DNA of 53,367 bases from a bacterium. Its GTDB lineage: Bacteria; Cyanobacteriota; Vampirovibrionia; Gastranaerophilales; Gastranaerophilaceae. Shown in pieces: positions 16,130 through 23,446 of the stretch (the stretch's first letter is position 1; each line of letters begins with the position of its first letter). A program made the position numbers and the translations under genes. The stretch lies in contig JAGBXP010000011.1 in assembly GCA_017629215.1 (NCBI GenBank), positions 1 to 53,367 on the forward strand, given 5' to 3'. The notes beneath the pieces are model-generated. The model saw nothing but the letters and a program-made list of their open reading frames with translations, was not told the DNA's origin and did not search any database.

Positions 16130-16370
16130 TTTATTTTTTGTGAAAAAATCCCTCAAAAAATTAAAAAAATCACATCCAAAATTCAGACAAAAATCATCAA
16201 ATTTCGTAACAAAACTTCACAATATCCTCCATTGTAACGATTTGTAAAGATGAGTTTTCATGAGGCTCAAATTCAGTTATAATGCCCTATATGATATGAT
16301 ATGATATGATGTGAGGTGAGGAGTCTCTTTGCGTTAAAGTTTTCCAAAAAAATGCCGTATACTGAACATG
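16130..16370 (+). repeat. long promoter/leader repeat, copy B
   Basis: Plus-strand counterpart of 60-300. It carries the same ordered blocks, the same TATAAT promoter and the same tandem TGATA run, followed by GTGAGGTGAGGAGTCTCTTTG. It leads into the 75-residue gene at 16429. Similarity fades near 16350. Confidence 0.75.
16255..16283 (+). promoter_or_regulatory. promoter and AUG-AUA minigene leader in repeat copy B
   Basis: TTTTCA, 17 bases, TATAAT. Transcription should begin near 16290, in a run that reads as overlapping ATG-ATA-TGA units (three M-I-stop, then M-M-stop) up to about 16311. Confidence 0.5.
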
Positions 16371-16428
16371 TATAGAGTAGTAGCTGGAATATGTTTTTCA
16401 GCACAAGCAAAGAAAGGAAAACAAGATT

Positions 16429-16656
16429 ATGAAATTTTTCGACTTAGAACTTGGTGGATTAGGTAGTATGCCAAATAGAGTAATTAAAGAACAACCAAAT
16501 GGAGTTGTTTACTTGGGTGGTACAACAGAAGAACAGTGCAAGCTTTCAGATCAGGAGTGGGGAAGGGGATTCAAAATTTACTCCACAAAAAATTGTACAA
16601 AAGAGAATGCCTTTGTATATGTTGCTCCAGAAGGATGTAAATGTAAGATAAATTAA
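16429..16656 (+). CDS. uncharacterised 75-residue cysteine-containing protein
   Basis: A small, soluble 75-residue protein with four cysteines (C-K, C-T, C-K-C near the end). It starts M-K-F-F-D-L-E-L and has a glycine-rich N-terminal third. No family recognised. AGAAAGGA about 9 bases before the ATG supports the start. It is the gene driven by leader repeat copy B and is followed by a structured RNA region and a strong terminator, so it is likely a real transcription unit. Confidence 0.6.
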   Translation: MKFFDLELGGLGSMPNRVIKEQPNGVVYLGGTTEEQCKLSDQEWGRGFKIYSTKNCTKENAFVYVAPEGCKCKIN

Positions 16657-16673
16657 TTAAGCTTTGTAGCATT

Positions 16674-16735
16674 GTCGGCTGGGTGAAACTGAAGTGCACC
16701 CCTAAAAACTTTACACTTCACAACCCAGCAATAAA
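16674..16735 (+). ncRNA. structured RNA element, possible terminator switch
   Basis: Two nested stems: GCTGGGT/ACCCAGC (16678-16684 with 16723-16729) and TGAAGTG/CACTTCA (16690-16696 with 16714-16720), with a 17-base loop. Its 5' strand GTCGGCTGGG (16674-16683) is identical to the 5' arm of the terminator at 16746, so it could pair with that terminator's 3' arm instead. No known riboswitch class recognised. Confidence 0.45.
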
Positions 16736-16744
16736 AGGAACTTA

Positions 16745-16777
16745 GTCGGCTGGGATTTTATCCCAGCCGATTTTTTA
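16745..16777 (+). terminator. strong Rho-independent terminator
   Basis: TCGGCTGGGA-TTTTA-TCCCAGCCGA followed by TTTTTTATC; a perfect 10-base GC-rich stem. Confidence 0.9.
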
Positions 16778-16780
16778 TCT

Positions 16781-17109
16781 GAATTATGTTTTTACAAGGT
16801 CTTATTCTTCTGGATTGCTTCGCTTCGCTCGCAAAGACGGAAAATTTTACAATAAATAGTTGGGTTTAACCCAACTACGCTACTTGTAATGATTGGAAAT
16901 CAAACACAATGACAGCACACGTCTCTGCGAGGAAGGATGAAATCCGACGAAGCAGTCCAGTGAAATATATTTGATGAAAAAAAGTTCTGGATTGCTTCGC
17001 TTCGCTCACTAAGACGAGAAAATTAAAACTGCAATGACTAGGAAAAATATTGATTAAAACATAAATGGTAATTTTTTATCATATTTCTCAACTAAATATA
17101 CTTCTAAAG
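16781..17109. repeat. repeat-rich gap before fba
   Basis: Contains CTGGATTGCTTCG-type repeats at 16810-16840 and 16987-17016, a reverse-orientation relative at 16919-16960 (GTCTCTGCGAGG ... GAAGCAGTCCAG), and the perfect palindrome GTTGGGTTTAACCCAAC around 16859-16875. No gene seen. Confidence 0.7.
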
Positions 17110-17138
17110 TTGCAAATTTCTTATTTTTGTAGTAATTT
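17110..17138 (+). promoter_or_regulatory. promoter of the class II aldolase gene
   Basis: TTGCAA, 17 bases, TAATTT, about 55 bases before the ATG. The leader holds a GAGGT-TATT-ACCTC hairpin (about 17151-17164) shortly before the ribosome binding site. Confidence 0.5.
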
Positions 17139-17192
17139 TTACCATGTAATGAGGTTATTACCTCTGAACTATTACAAAGAAGGAGAACTCAA

Positions 17193-18152
17193 ATGAGTGA
17201 AAGAAAATTAGTTGGAACACAAGAGATGTTCAAAAAAGCATTAGAAGGCGGATATGCTATTGGTGCTTACAATGTTAACAACATGGAAATTTTACAAGCT
17301 ATTGCAGAAGCTGCTGAAGAAACAAGATCACCAATTATTCTTCAAGTTTCAGCTGGTGCTAGAAAATACGCTAATCAAACTTACTTAATCAAGTTAGTTG
17401 AAGCTGCTTTAGCTACTACTACAGTACCTATCGCATTACACTTAGACCACGGTGCAGATTTTGAAATTTGTAAAGCTTGTATCGATGGTGGTTTCTCATC
17501 AGTTATGATTGATGGTTCAAGATTTTCATTCGAAGAAAATGTTGAAGTTACTAAGAAAGTTGTTGAATATGCTCACGAAAGAGGAGTTTCTGTTGAAGCT
17601 GAATTAGGTAAATTAGCTGGTATCGAGGATGATGTTAATGTTGATGCTAAAGATGCTAAATATACTAATGTTCAAGAAGCTGTAGAATTTGTTAAGAGAA
17701 CAGGTTGTGATTCTCTTGCAATCGCTATTGGAACTTCTCATGGTGCTTATAAATTTGCAGGTGAAGCTAAATTAGATTTTGATAGATTAAAAGAAATCAA
17801 AGACGCTCTTAAAGAAGCTGGATTTGGTGATTACCCAATCGTTCTTCACGGTTCATCTTCAGTTCCTGCTGAATTCGTTGCTAAATGTAACCAATTTGGT
17901 GGCAAATTACCAAACGCACAAGGTGTTCCAGAAGAAATGCTAGCTTACGCTTCTAAACACGGTGTTGCTAAAATTAATATTGATACAGATTTAAGATTAG
18001 CAATGACTTCTACAATTAGAGAATTCTTTGTAGAACATCCTGAAAAATTTGACCCACGTGAATACATGGGACCAGGAAGAACTGCTGTTAAAGAAATGGT
18101 TATGCACAAAATGAGAGACGTATTAGGCACAGCTGGTCATGCTGATGACTAA
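17193..18152 (+). CDS. fba: class II fructose-1,6-bisphosphate aldolase
   Basis: A 319-residue zinc aldolase that interconverts fructose-1,6-bisphosphate with dihydroxyacetone phosphate and glyceraldehyde-3-phosphate in glycolysis and gluconeogenesis. Visible: L-H-L-D-H-G (catalytic Asp and zinc His, about 82), E-A-E-L-G (zinc Glu, about 134), G-T-S-H-G-A-Y (zinc His, about 179), V-L-H-G-S-S (zinc His, about 211), and N-I-D-T-D-L near 265. Normal length for the class IIB type. AAGGAG before the ATG. Pairs logically with pckA in the same window for gluconeogenesis. Confidence 0.96.
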   Translation: MSERKLVGTQEMFKKALEGGYAIGAYNVNNMEILQAIAEAAEETRSPIILQVSAGARKYANQTYLIKLVEAALATTTVPIALHLDHGADFEICKACIDGGFSSVMIDGSRFSFEENVEVTKKVVEYAHERGVSVEAELGKLAGIEDDVNVDAKDAKYTNVQEAVEFVKRTGCDSLAIAIGTSHGAYKFAGEAKLDFDRLKEIKDALKEAGFGDYPIVLHGSSSVPAEFVAKCNQFGGKLPNAQGVPEEMLAYASKHGVAKINIDTDLRLAMTSTIREFFVEHPEKFDPREYMGPGRTAVKEMVMHKMRDVLGTAGHADD

Positions 18153-18186
18153 TTTGTTTATAATGTGTACATTATAATATAAATTT

Positions 18187-18226
18187 AAAGTCCTAAAATT
18201 TAATTTTTAGGACTTTGTTTTTTATA
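18187..18226 (+). terminator. terminator of fba
   Basis: AAAGTCCTAAAA/TTTTAGGACTTT perfect 12-base stem with 6-base loop, then GTTTTTTAT. On the other strand it overlaps the end of the 53-residue ORF. Confidence 0.85.
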
Positions 18227-18361
18227 AATATCATTTGGTCTTGCAGAATTTGATAAAATTATTTCATAATATTCGTTTTTATCAATATTAATACCCATGT
18301 TTTTTGTATCTATAGCAAATTTCTTTTTGTTTTTTTTAGGTTTATAAGGATTATTTGCCAT
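18200..18361 (-). CDS. small 53-residue protein coupled to panD
   Basis: Starts at an ATG inside the last codons of panD (frame-shifted overlap of 11 bases), so it could be read by ribosomes finishing panD. The protein is basic at the N-terminus ([14 protein letters not shown]) and then ordinary ([12 protein letters not shown]). No family recognised. It ends within the shared terminator hairpin. Confidence 0.5.
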   Translation of the reverse strand: MANNPYKPKKNKKKFAIDTKNMGINIDKNEYYEIILSNSARPNDIYKKQSPKN

Positions 18362-18710
18362 AGCTTATAATCTCATTGTTTTCACCTACTTGTAAAATTG
18401 TTGGTTTATGGGTTTTTATTTCTTCTTCAGTCATTTGAGCATAAGTTACAATAATGATTTTATCTCCAGTTTGCACTTTTCTCGCAGCAGCTCCATTTAC
18501 GCAAAAACATTTAGAGCCACGTTTACCTTTGATTGCATAAGTCTGAAATCTTTCACCATTATTGATATCAAGAATTTCAACCTTTTCCCATTCTCTAATA
18601 TTAGCTTTTTCTAAAAATTCTTCGTCTATTGTGATAGAGCCTACATAATTCAAATTTGAATCTGTAATTGTTGCTCTATGTATTTTTGAGTGTAAAAATT
18701 CAAATAACAT
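18351..18710 (-). CDS. panD: aspartate 1-decarboxylase precursor
   Basis: A 119-residue pyruvoyl enzyme that decarboxylates L-aspartate to beta-alanine for pantothenate and CoA. The self-cleavage site Y-V-G-S-I (Gly24-Ser25) is intact, as are the active-site residues in M-L-x-x-x-L-x-S-K-I-H-R-A-T (Lys9), the catalytic tyrosine-bearing Q-T-Y region near residue 59 and N-G-A-A-A-R (about 72-77). I start at 18710, after a GAGGG ribosome binding site, because the longer frame to 18794 adds 28 residues that PanD proteins lack. No panB or panC nearby. Confidence 0.93.
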   Translation of the reverse strand: MLFEFLHSKIHRATITDSNLNYVGSITIDEEFLEKANIREWEKVEILDINNGERFQTYAIKGKRGSKCFCVNGAAARKVQTGDKIIIVTYAQMTEEEIKTHKPTILQVGENNEIISYGK

Positions 18711-18818
18711 GTTTTTATTCCCTCTTTCTATTAATATAGCACAAAAGAATTGAGTAACCTGTAGAGTGTTAAAAATATTACAAAGAGTTAACATTTTTAT
18801 ATAAATAGGAGGTTAAAA

Positions 18819-19049
18819 ATGCTTGAGTTATTTGTTTTAGAGTCTTGTCCTTATTGTCGTAAGGTTATGGATTTTTTGGATAAAGAAAATATCGAATATC
18901 ATAAAATTGATATTTCAGACAAGGAGTCTGAAAACTCTTTAATTCAAATAGGTGGAAAACGACAAGTTCCGTTTTTAGTTGATGTGGAAAGAAATATTCA
19001 AATGTATGAATCTAAAGATATAATAGAATATTTAAAAACAATATGTTAA
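18819..19049 (+). CDS. glutaredoxin-like protein
   Basis: A 76-residue single-domain thioredoxin-fold protein. The redox site is E-S-C-P-Y-C-R-K (Cys9 and Cys12, the classic dithiol glutaredoxin C-P-Y-C). The cis-proline segment R-Q-V-P-F-L-V is near residue 49, and Y-E-S-K-D-I-I-E-Y-L resembles the glutathione-binding S-x-D-I motif. Role: reduction of protein disulphides or glutathionylated proteins in the cytosol. AGGAGG sits 6 bases before the ATG. Divergent from panD. Confidence 0.88.
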   Translation: MLELFVLESCPYCRKVMDFLDKENIEYHKIDISDKESENSLIQIGGKRQVPFLVDVERNIQMYESKDIIEYLKTIC

Positions 19050-19071
19050 TTAAAAGATTAAACAATAAAGG

Positions 19072-19099
19072 ACTTCCGACACAGAGCAGTGTCGGAAGT
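19072..19099. terminator. 11-bp hairpin between glutaredoxin and flagellin genes
   Basis: ACTTCCGACAC-AGAGCA-GTGTCGGAAGT, a perfect stem in the convergent gap. A long U-run is missing, so it may act as a bidirectional mRNA end or stabiliser. Confidence 0.6.
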
Positions 19100-19136
19100 A
19101 TTTGAAAGGACATTCAATTTAATATTAATTTTATGA

Positions 19137-20243
19137 TTACAATAAGTTAAGTGCTATCTGTGGTTGTTGGTTTGCAGTAGCTAACAATGTTGCTGTAGAT
19201 TGTTGTAATATTTGATATTTTATATAGCTTGACGATTCTTTTGCTATATCAGTATCTTTTAGAGTTGAAATTGATTGTGTTAAGTTTTCTCTTTGAACAT
19301 CAGTAGCTGCAAGAGTAGAATCTAATCTATTCATATAAGCACCAATTTCTGTAACTCTTAATGATACGTTATCAATAGCTTTGTCTATGTAGTCAATAAA
19401 TTCTCTAGCTGTTTGATCGTTTCTATAAATAGCATCACACATTTGTGAAATAGAGAATTTTCCACTTGCATCGTTAACTGTAGCGCTTGGATTATTCCAT
19501 GTAATGTATCCACACTCAGCTAATGCAGCAGCTGTAGCTGATTCATAATATTGATCATCGTTGATATACTTGACTGTTCCATCTGGATTTGTTTGAGGTG
19601 TGCCGTCAGCATTTAATAATCTTGCTCTGTATAAATACCCAGAGTCTTCATCACCAGTTTTTAGACTTATGCTACCACCAGTTTCAGCACTGCTATAAAA
19701 TCCCATAAGTGATGTACATTCGCAACTTGCAAATAAAAATTCGTCAAGCTTGATAACACAATTTTGTGCAGAATATAGACCTACTTGTAAGTTTATGGCT
19801 TCTGTTCGAGAGCCATCTAATAATTTCATATCGTTGAAATCTGTTACTTTACATAGACGGTTAATTTCTTCCATACGTTGCTCTACTTCAATTTTAATTG
19901 CATTTAAAGAAGCTGAGCCATAAGTACCGTTTGCTGCTTGCATAGTTAAGTCGCGAATTCTTTGTAAATATTCGTTTAAGATATCTAACACTCCTTCTTG
20001 AGTGGTTAACATATCTAGACCCATTGATGCGTTTGTTTCAATAACATCAAAGCCGTTAATTTTTGCTTGCATGCCTTCTACAACAGAATAGCCTGCTGCG
20101 TCATCCTTACCTGAGTTTATCTTAAAACCAGTAGATAATCTCTCCATTGCTGCGTTCATACCAGTTGTAGCATCACGAAGGTGCTTTTGAGCAATAAGGG
20201 ATGACAAATTCGTGTTAATTGTAATTGTTGAAGTTGACCCCAT
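19137..20243 (-). CDS. fliC: flagellin
   Basis: A 368-residue filament subunit. The N-terminal D0/D1 region is canonical (I-N-T-N-L-S-S-L, M-E-R-L-S-T-G-F-K-I-N-S-G-K-D-D-A-A-G at about 33-51). The C-terminal D0 has D-T-D-I-A-K-E and Q-I-L-Q-Q-S-T-A-T-L-L-A-T-A-N. The middle is short and contains six cysteines (R-L-C, Q-N-C, S-C-E-C, A-E-C, Q-M-C), which is rare in flagellins. The ATG at 20243, after AAAGGAA, is used because the longer frame to 20330 runs upstream through the sigma-28 promoter. Exported by the flagellar type III gate. Confidence 0.95.
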   Translation of the reverse strand: MGSTSTITINTNLSSLIAQKHLRDATTGMNAAMERLSTGFKINSGKDDAAGYSVVEGMQAKINGFDVIETNASMGLDMLTTQEGVLDILNEYLQRIRDLTMQAANGTYGSASLNAIKIEVEQRMEEINRLCKVTDFNDMKLLDGSRTEAINLQVGLYSAQNCVIKLDEFLFASCECTSLMGFYSSAETGGSISLKTGDEDSGYLYRARLLNADGTPQTNPDGTVKYINDDQYYESATAAALAECGYITWNNPSATVNDASGKFSISQMCDAIYRNDQTAREFIDYIDKAIDNVSLRVTEIGAYMNRLDSTLAATDVQRENLTQSISTLKDTDIAKESSSYIKYQILQQSTATLLATANQQPQIALNLL

Positions 20244-20278
20244 AATAATGTTCCTTTCAAATTTTCCTTTCCCTATGC

Positions 20279-20305
20279 TTAACGACATAAATAAAAAAAA
20301 CTTTA
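20279..20305 (-). promoter_or_regulatory. sigma-28 (FliA-type) promoter of flagellin
   Basis: Minus strand: TAAAGTTT, 11-base spacer, GTCGTTAA. The -35 half and spacing match the sigma-28 consensus (TAAAGTTT-N11-GCCGATAA) exactly, and 6 of 8 bases match in the -10 half. It places the start about 30 bases before the AAAGGAA site. Confidence 0.75.
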
Positions 20306-20501
20306 CAACTTTAGTTGGAGAATCCTCCAAATGGAGGAGAAGTATAGCTGAAACTATTGATTTTATTGGGATGTATTTTATGTAGAGATTTATAAAATAT
20401 TTAATTTTTAGTACATGTCTACAACTAAAGTTATAGATAATCAGTGGATATAAAAATTTATAAAAAAATAAATAATTATATAGATAAAGGGAGAATATAG
20501 A

Positions 20502-21074
20502 ATGAAATTAGAACAATCAGAAACTTTACAATGTTTAATTAACGCATTTGCTGGTGAATCACAAGCAAGAAATCGTTATACTTTTTATGCTAAACAAGCA
20601 AAAAAAGAAGGTTATGAAAAAATATCCGAAATTTTCACAATGACTGCTGAAAACGAAAAAGAGCATGCAAAATTATTTTATAAACAAATTCCTAGTAATA
20701 AACATTGGAAAGTAAATGCAGATTATCCATTTTTTTTGGGAAATACTTACGAAAATTTAATATCTGCAGCTAATGGAGAAAGAGAAGAATGGGAATTTAT
20801 TTATAGACATGGTGCAGAAATAGCTAAGGAGGAAGGTTTTGATGAGATATCAAATTTGTTTTCAGGTATTTTAGAAATTGAAAAGTATCATTCACATAGA
20901 TTTGAATTATTTGCAGAAGAGCTAAGAAATAATACATTATTTTCAAAGCCAGAACAAACTCAATGGATTTGTCGTAATTGTGGGCATATACAAATCTCAA
21001 AGTGTGCGCCAATAATTTGTCCTGTTTGCGCACACCCTCAAGGTTATTTCGAAATCTTTATTGAAAAGATTTAG
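20502..21074 (+). CDS. rbr: rubrerythrin
   Basis: A 190-residue peroxide-scavenging protein of anaerobes. The N-terminal four-helix ferritin-like domain holds the di-iron ligands (A-F-A-G-E-S-Q-A-R-N-R-Y near residue 19; E-N-E-K-E-H-A near 51; I-L-E-I-E-K-Y-H-S-H near 125). The C-terminal rubredoxin-like domain has C-R-N-C-G and C-P-V-C-A-H-P-Q-G-Y (about 155-180). It reduces hydrogen peroxide using electrons from rubredoxin or NADH oxidoreductases. AAAGGGAG before the ATG. Divergent from flagellin. Confidence 0.95.
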   Translation: MKLEQSETLQCLINAFAGESQARNRYTFYAKQAKKEGYEKISEIFTMTAENEKEHAKLFYKQIPSNKHWKVNADYPFFLGNTYENLISAANGEREEWEFIYRHGAEIAKEEGFDEISNLFSGILEIEKYHSHRFELFAEELRNNTLFSKPEQTQWICRNCGHIQISKCAPIICPVCAHPQGYFEIFIEKI

Positions 21075-21075
21075 T

Positions 21076-21219
21076 TTATTCTTTATAAGAATTTTCTAAT
21101 TCAGCTTCTTCAACCCATATAATAATAAAAGGACGTTTTTCTATAAATGGATTTGAAGCAAGTTTATCATATTTTTCGATTTTTTTATTCAAAATTTTAA
21201 AAAAGTTTATTGCTTTCAT
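21076..21219 (-). CDS. possible small 47-residue protein
   Basis: An open frame of balanced composition (M-K-A-I-N-F-F-K-I-L-N-K-K-I then A-S-N-P-F-I-E-K-R-P-F-I-I-I-W-V-E-E) with the look of a real small protein, but no ribosome binding site is visible and no family is recognised. It is convergent with rubrerythrin, one base after its stop, and lies downstream of the GGDEF gene's terminator. Confidence 0.35.
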   Translation of the reverse strand: MKAINFFKILNKKIEKYDKLASNPFIEKRPFIIIWVEEAELENSYKE

Positions 21220-21240
21220 ACATATATAATAACTTTATAA

Positions 21241-21280
21241 ATAAAGTGGAAATTGCCCAAAAAGACTATTTCCACTTTAT
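21241..21280. terminator. 13-bp hairpin terminator
   Basis: ATAAAGTGGAAAT/ATTTCCACTTTAT perfect inverted repeat with a 14-base loop, just after the stop of the GGDEF gene (minus strand). Confidence 0.75.
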
Positions 21281-21302
21281 TATTATTAAACTTTTAGGTA
21301 AA

Positions 21303-22175
21303 TTACATCTCTAAATTCATTTGAGAGAATTGAATAATTTTATTTCTACCTCTATGTTTTGCATTGTATAGAGCGTGTTCAGCATATCTAATAACAGTGT
21401 TAGCGTCCTCGTCAACATCTGGCATGCAAGGATATGTTGAAATACCAGCAGAAATTGTAACTTTATGAGCTTCTTCTTCGCCAGCAGGAATAAACTCCAT
21501 TTTTTCTACTTCTCTTCTAAATCTTTCTCCGAATAAAAATGCATTATCTTCAGATGTGTTTGGTAATACTAATAAGAATTCTTCATCACCATAGCGAGTA
21601 ACAATATCTTCTTTTCTAGCCATAGCTGTTAATTTATTAGCAATATTTTTGAGTAATATATCGCCCCATTCATAACCAAACATGTCATTAACAACTTTAA
21701 AATAATCTAAGTCAAACAATATACATGATAATTTTGTGCCATAACGTCTAGAACGCGAGATTTCTTCTTCTAAGCGTTCCTGAAGATATTTTCTATTGTG
21801 TAATCCTGTTAAATCATCAGTTGTACTAACTCTTTCTAATTTTTCTTTTATAGCTTTAATCTTTAATAGAGCATTTACACGAATTATTAATTCATCTTTA
21901 TTTTGTATATTTTCTATAAAATCAAACCCTTCTGCTCTAACGGTAAAATCTCTTCTTGCTTTACCAATAAATAAAATTGGGCAAGGGAATTTATTTGTCA
22001 TTAATGCGTTTTGAGCTGCTTCGATATTTTCAACAATAATTAATGATGGATTAATTATTGCATAGTCTTTCATTTGGTTAATATCAACTGTCCTTATATC
22101 TGCGTCATCAATTTCAAATAATAATGCTTCTAATTCAGGCATTGGTTTTGTTGAATAAATAACAATATTGTTCAT
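21303..22175 (-). CDS. response-regulator-like protein with GGDEF domain (degenerate motif)
   Basis: A 290-residue cytosolic protein. Residues 1-105 form a CheY-like receiver fold, but without the usual acidic pocket and phospho-Asp, so a pseudo-receiver is likely. Residues 115-285 are a GGDEF domain: S-T-T-D-D-L-T-G-L-H-N-R entry, F-D-L-D-Y-F-K-x-x-N-D substrate region (155-164), inhibitory R-x-x-D site (R-K-E-D, 187-190), and G-D-E-E-F at 196-200 where G-G-D-E-F is expected. Diguanylate cyclases make cyclic di-GMP; the altered signature may reduce or abolish catalysis. An HD-GYP-like protein is encoded at 29998. Confidence 0.88.
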   Translation of the reverse strand: MNNIVIYSTKPMPELEALLFEIDDADIRTVDINQMKDYAIINPSLIIVENIEAAQNALMTNKFPCPILFIGKARRDFTVRAEGFDFIENIQNKDELIIRVNALLKIKAIKEKLERVSTTDDLTGLHNRKYLQERLEEEISRSRRYGTKLSCILFDLDYFKVVNDMFGYEWGDILLKNIANKLTAMARKEDIVTRYGDEEFLLVLPNTSEDNAFLFGERFRREVEKMEFIPAGEEEAHKVTISAGISTYPCMPDVDEDANTVIRYAEHALYNAKHRGRNKIIQFSQMNLEM

Positions 22176-22297
22176 ATAACTTCCTTCTTATTTATAGTAA
22201 TTCTTATAATAATATACACTATTTGTAACATTTTGTAAACACGCAATAAGTATGATGTATGTCTTAGGTTTTGTAAATATTAAACCTTTTGGTCTAC

Positions 22298-22326
22298 TTG
22301 TAAAACTTCAAAATTTATGCTAAACT
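22298..22326 (+). promoter_or_regulatory. promoter of the ATP synthase operon
   Basis: TTGTAA, 17 bases, TAAACT, about 45 bases before the atpB ATG. A TTTGTAACATTTTGTAAAC double motif lies 70 bases further up (about 22222-22241). Confidence 0.6.
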
Positions 22327-22372
22327 TGCCAAAGAGGGATATGCCCTTGAATAAGAGAGATGAGGATATTCA

Positions 22373-23068
22373 ATGAGCCACGGACATTGGATGGTTGAAA
22401 GAGTTATATTTGGACAAAGTATGACATTTAATATGGATACTTTAGTTTCAATGTGGGCTGCGATGGCTTTTTTGTTGATAATTGCTTTTATTGGAACAAG
22501 AAAGTTATCAATATTTCCAAGTAAGCTTCAAATAGTGTTTGAAAAAATATTAGGATATTTTGATGGGCTTGTTACAAGCATGATTCATGAGGGTGGGCGT
22601 AAGCATTTTCCATTAATAGCTTCGCTATTCTTATTTATTATTACAGCAAACCTCATGGGGCAATTGCCATTAAAAATGATTGAACTTAAACAAGGTGAAA
22701 TTGCATCACCAACTAATGATATTAATTTGACAGCAGGTTTGGCTATTATAGTTTTAGTATATTATGTAATAGCAGGTGTTATAAAGAAAAAGCACAAATT
22801 TTTATTACATGAGTTTTCTTTTGTTGGAATAATATCAATGCTTGTAGAATTGCTTGAATTGGTAACAAGACCATTGACTTTAGCGTTACGACTTTTTGGT
22901 AATATTTTAGCTGGAGAAATATTAATCAGTGCGCTTTTAGCACTTGTTGCTTGGGGTTTACCATTACCAATAATGTTTTTTGAAATATTAGTAGCTTGTG
23001 TGCAAGCGTTAGTGTTTACAATGCTAACAACTGTATATATTGCAACAGCTGTTAATGAAAATCATTAA
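22373..23068 (+). CDS. atpB: ATP synthase subunit a
   Basis: A 231-residue membrane subunit that forms the proton half-channels next to the c-ring. Five or six hydrophobic helices are visible. The essential arginine lies in helix 4 (T-L-A-L-R-L-F-G-N-I-L-A-G-E, near residue 168), and A-N-L-M-G-Q-L-P is the conserved N-side segment. First gene of the operon; there is no atpI before it. GAGGAT precedes the ATG. Confidence 0.95.
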   Translation: MSHGHWMVERVIFGQSMTFNMDTLVSMWAAMAFLLIIAFIGTRKLSIFPSKLQIVFEKILGYFDGLVTSMIHEGGRKHFPLIASLFLFIITANLMGQLPLKMIELKQGEIASPTNDINLTAGLAIIVLVYYVIAGVIKKKHKFLLHEFSFVGIISMLVELLELVTRPLTLALRLFGNILAGEILISALLALVAWGLPLPIMFFEILVACVQALVFTMLTTVYIATAVNENH

Positions 23069-23103
23069 TAAACAAAATTTATAAATAAGAAGGAGATTTT
23101 AAA

Positions 23104-23349
23104 ATGGCAGAAGTACAAACAATTTCAGAAATGGCTCAATTAGGTGCAGGTATTGCAATGGGCTTTGGTGCTATAGGTGCAGGATTAGGTATCGGTTTTG
23201 CAACTAAAGGTTTAATGGATGCAATTTCAAGACAACCAGGTATTGCAGGTCAAGCTGTAGGTTTCTTCCTAGTTGGTGCTGCATTAGCTGAAGCTTGTGC
23301 TATTTATGCTTTAGTAATTGCAATGAAATTATCAGGAATGATGGGATAG
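23104..23349 (+). CDS. atpE: ATP synthase subunit c
   Basis: An 81-residue two-helix proteolipid. Helix 1 has G-A-G-L-G-I-G-F-A, the polar loop is S-R-Q-P-G, and the ion-binding glutamate sits in helix 2 (G-A-A-L-A-E-A-C-A-I-Y). The residue after Glu is Ala and there is no Gln at the helix-1 sodium site, so proton coupling is expected. AAGGAG site upstream. A hairpin follows before the b' gene. Confidence 0.95.
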   Translation: MAEVQTISEMAQLGAGIAMGFGAIGAGLGIGFATKGLMDAISRQPGIAGQAVGFFLVGAALAEACAIYALVIAMKLSGMMG

Positions 23350-23414
23350 GTTATTAATCAAACTAATTGATAGTTTGTTCAAAAGTGATATTAGTAAGAA
23401 AAAGTTAGTAGAAT

Positions 23415-23432
23415 GGCGAAAGATATTTCGCC
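23415..23432 (+). other. hairpin between atpE and the b' gene
   Basis: GGCGAAA-GATA-TTTCGCC, a perfect 7-base stem 15 bases before the b' start codon. It could protect the atpE message end or slow b' translation, keeping c-subunit supply higher than b'. Confidence 0.55.
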
Positions 23433-23446
23433 TAAAGGTAAAAACA

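Noticed and set aside
20307..20431. Inverted AACTTTAGTT / AACTAAAGTT pair between flagellin and rubrerythrin
   Set aside because: Two 10-mers 105 bases apart, one overlapping the sigma-28 region; too weak to claim as operators.
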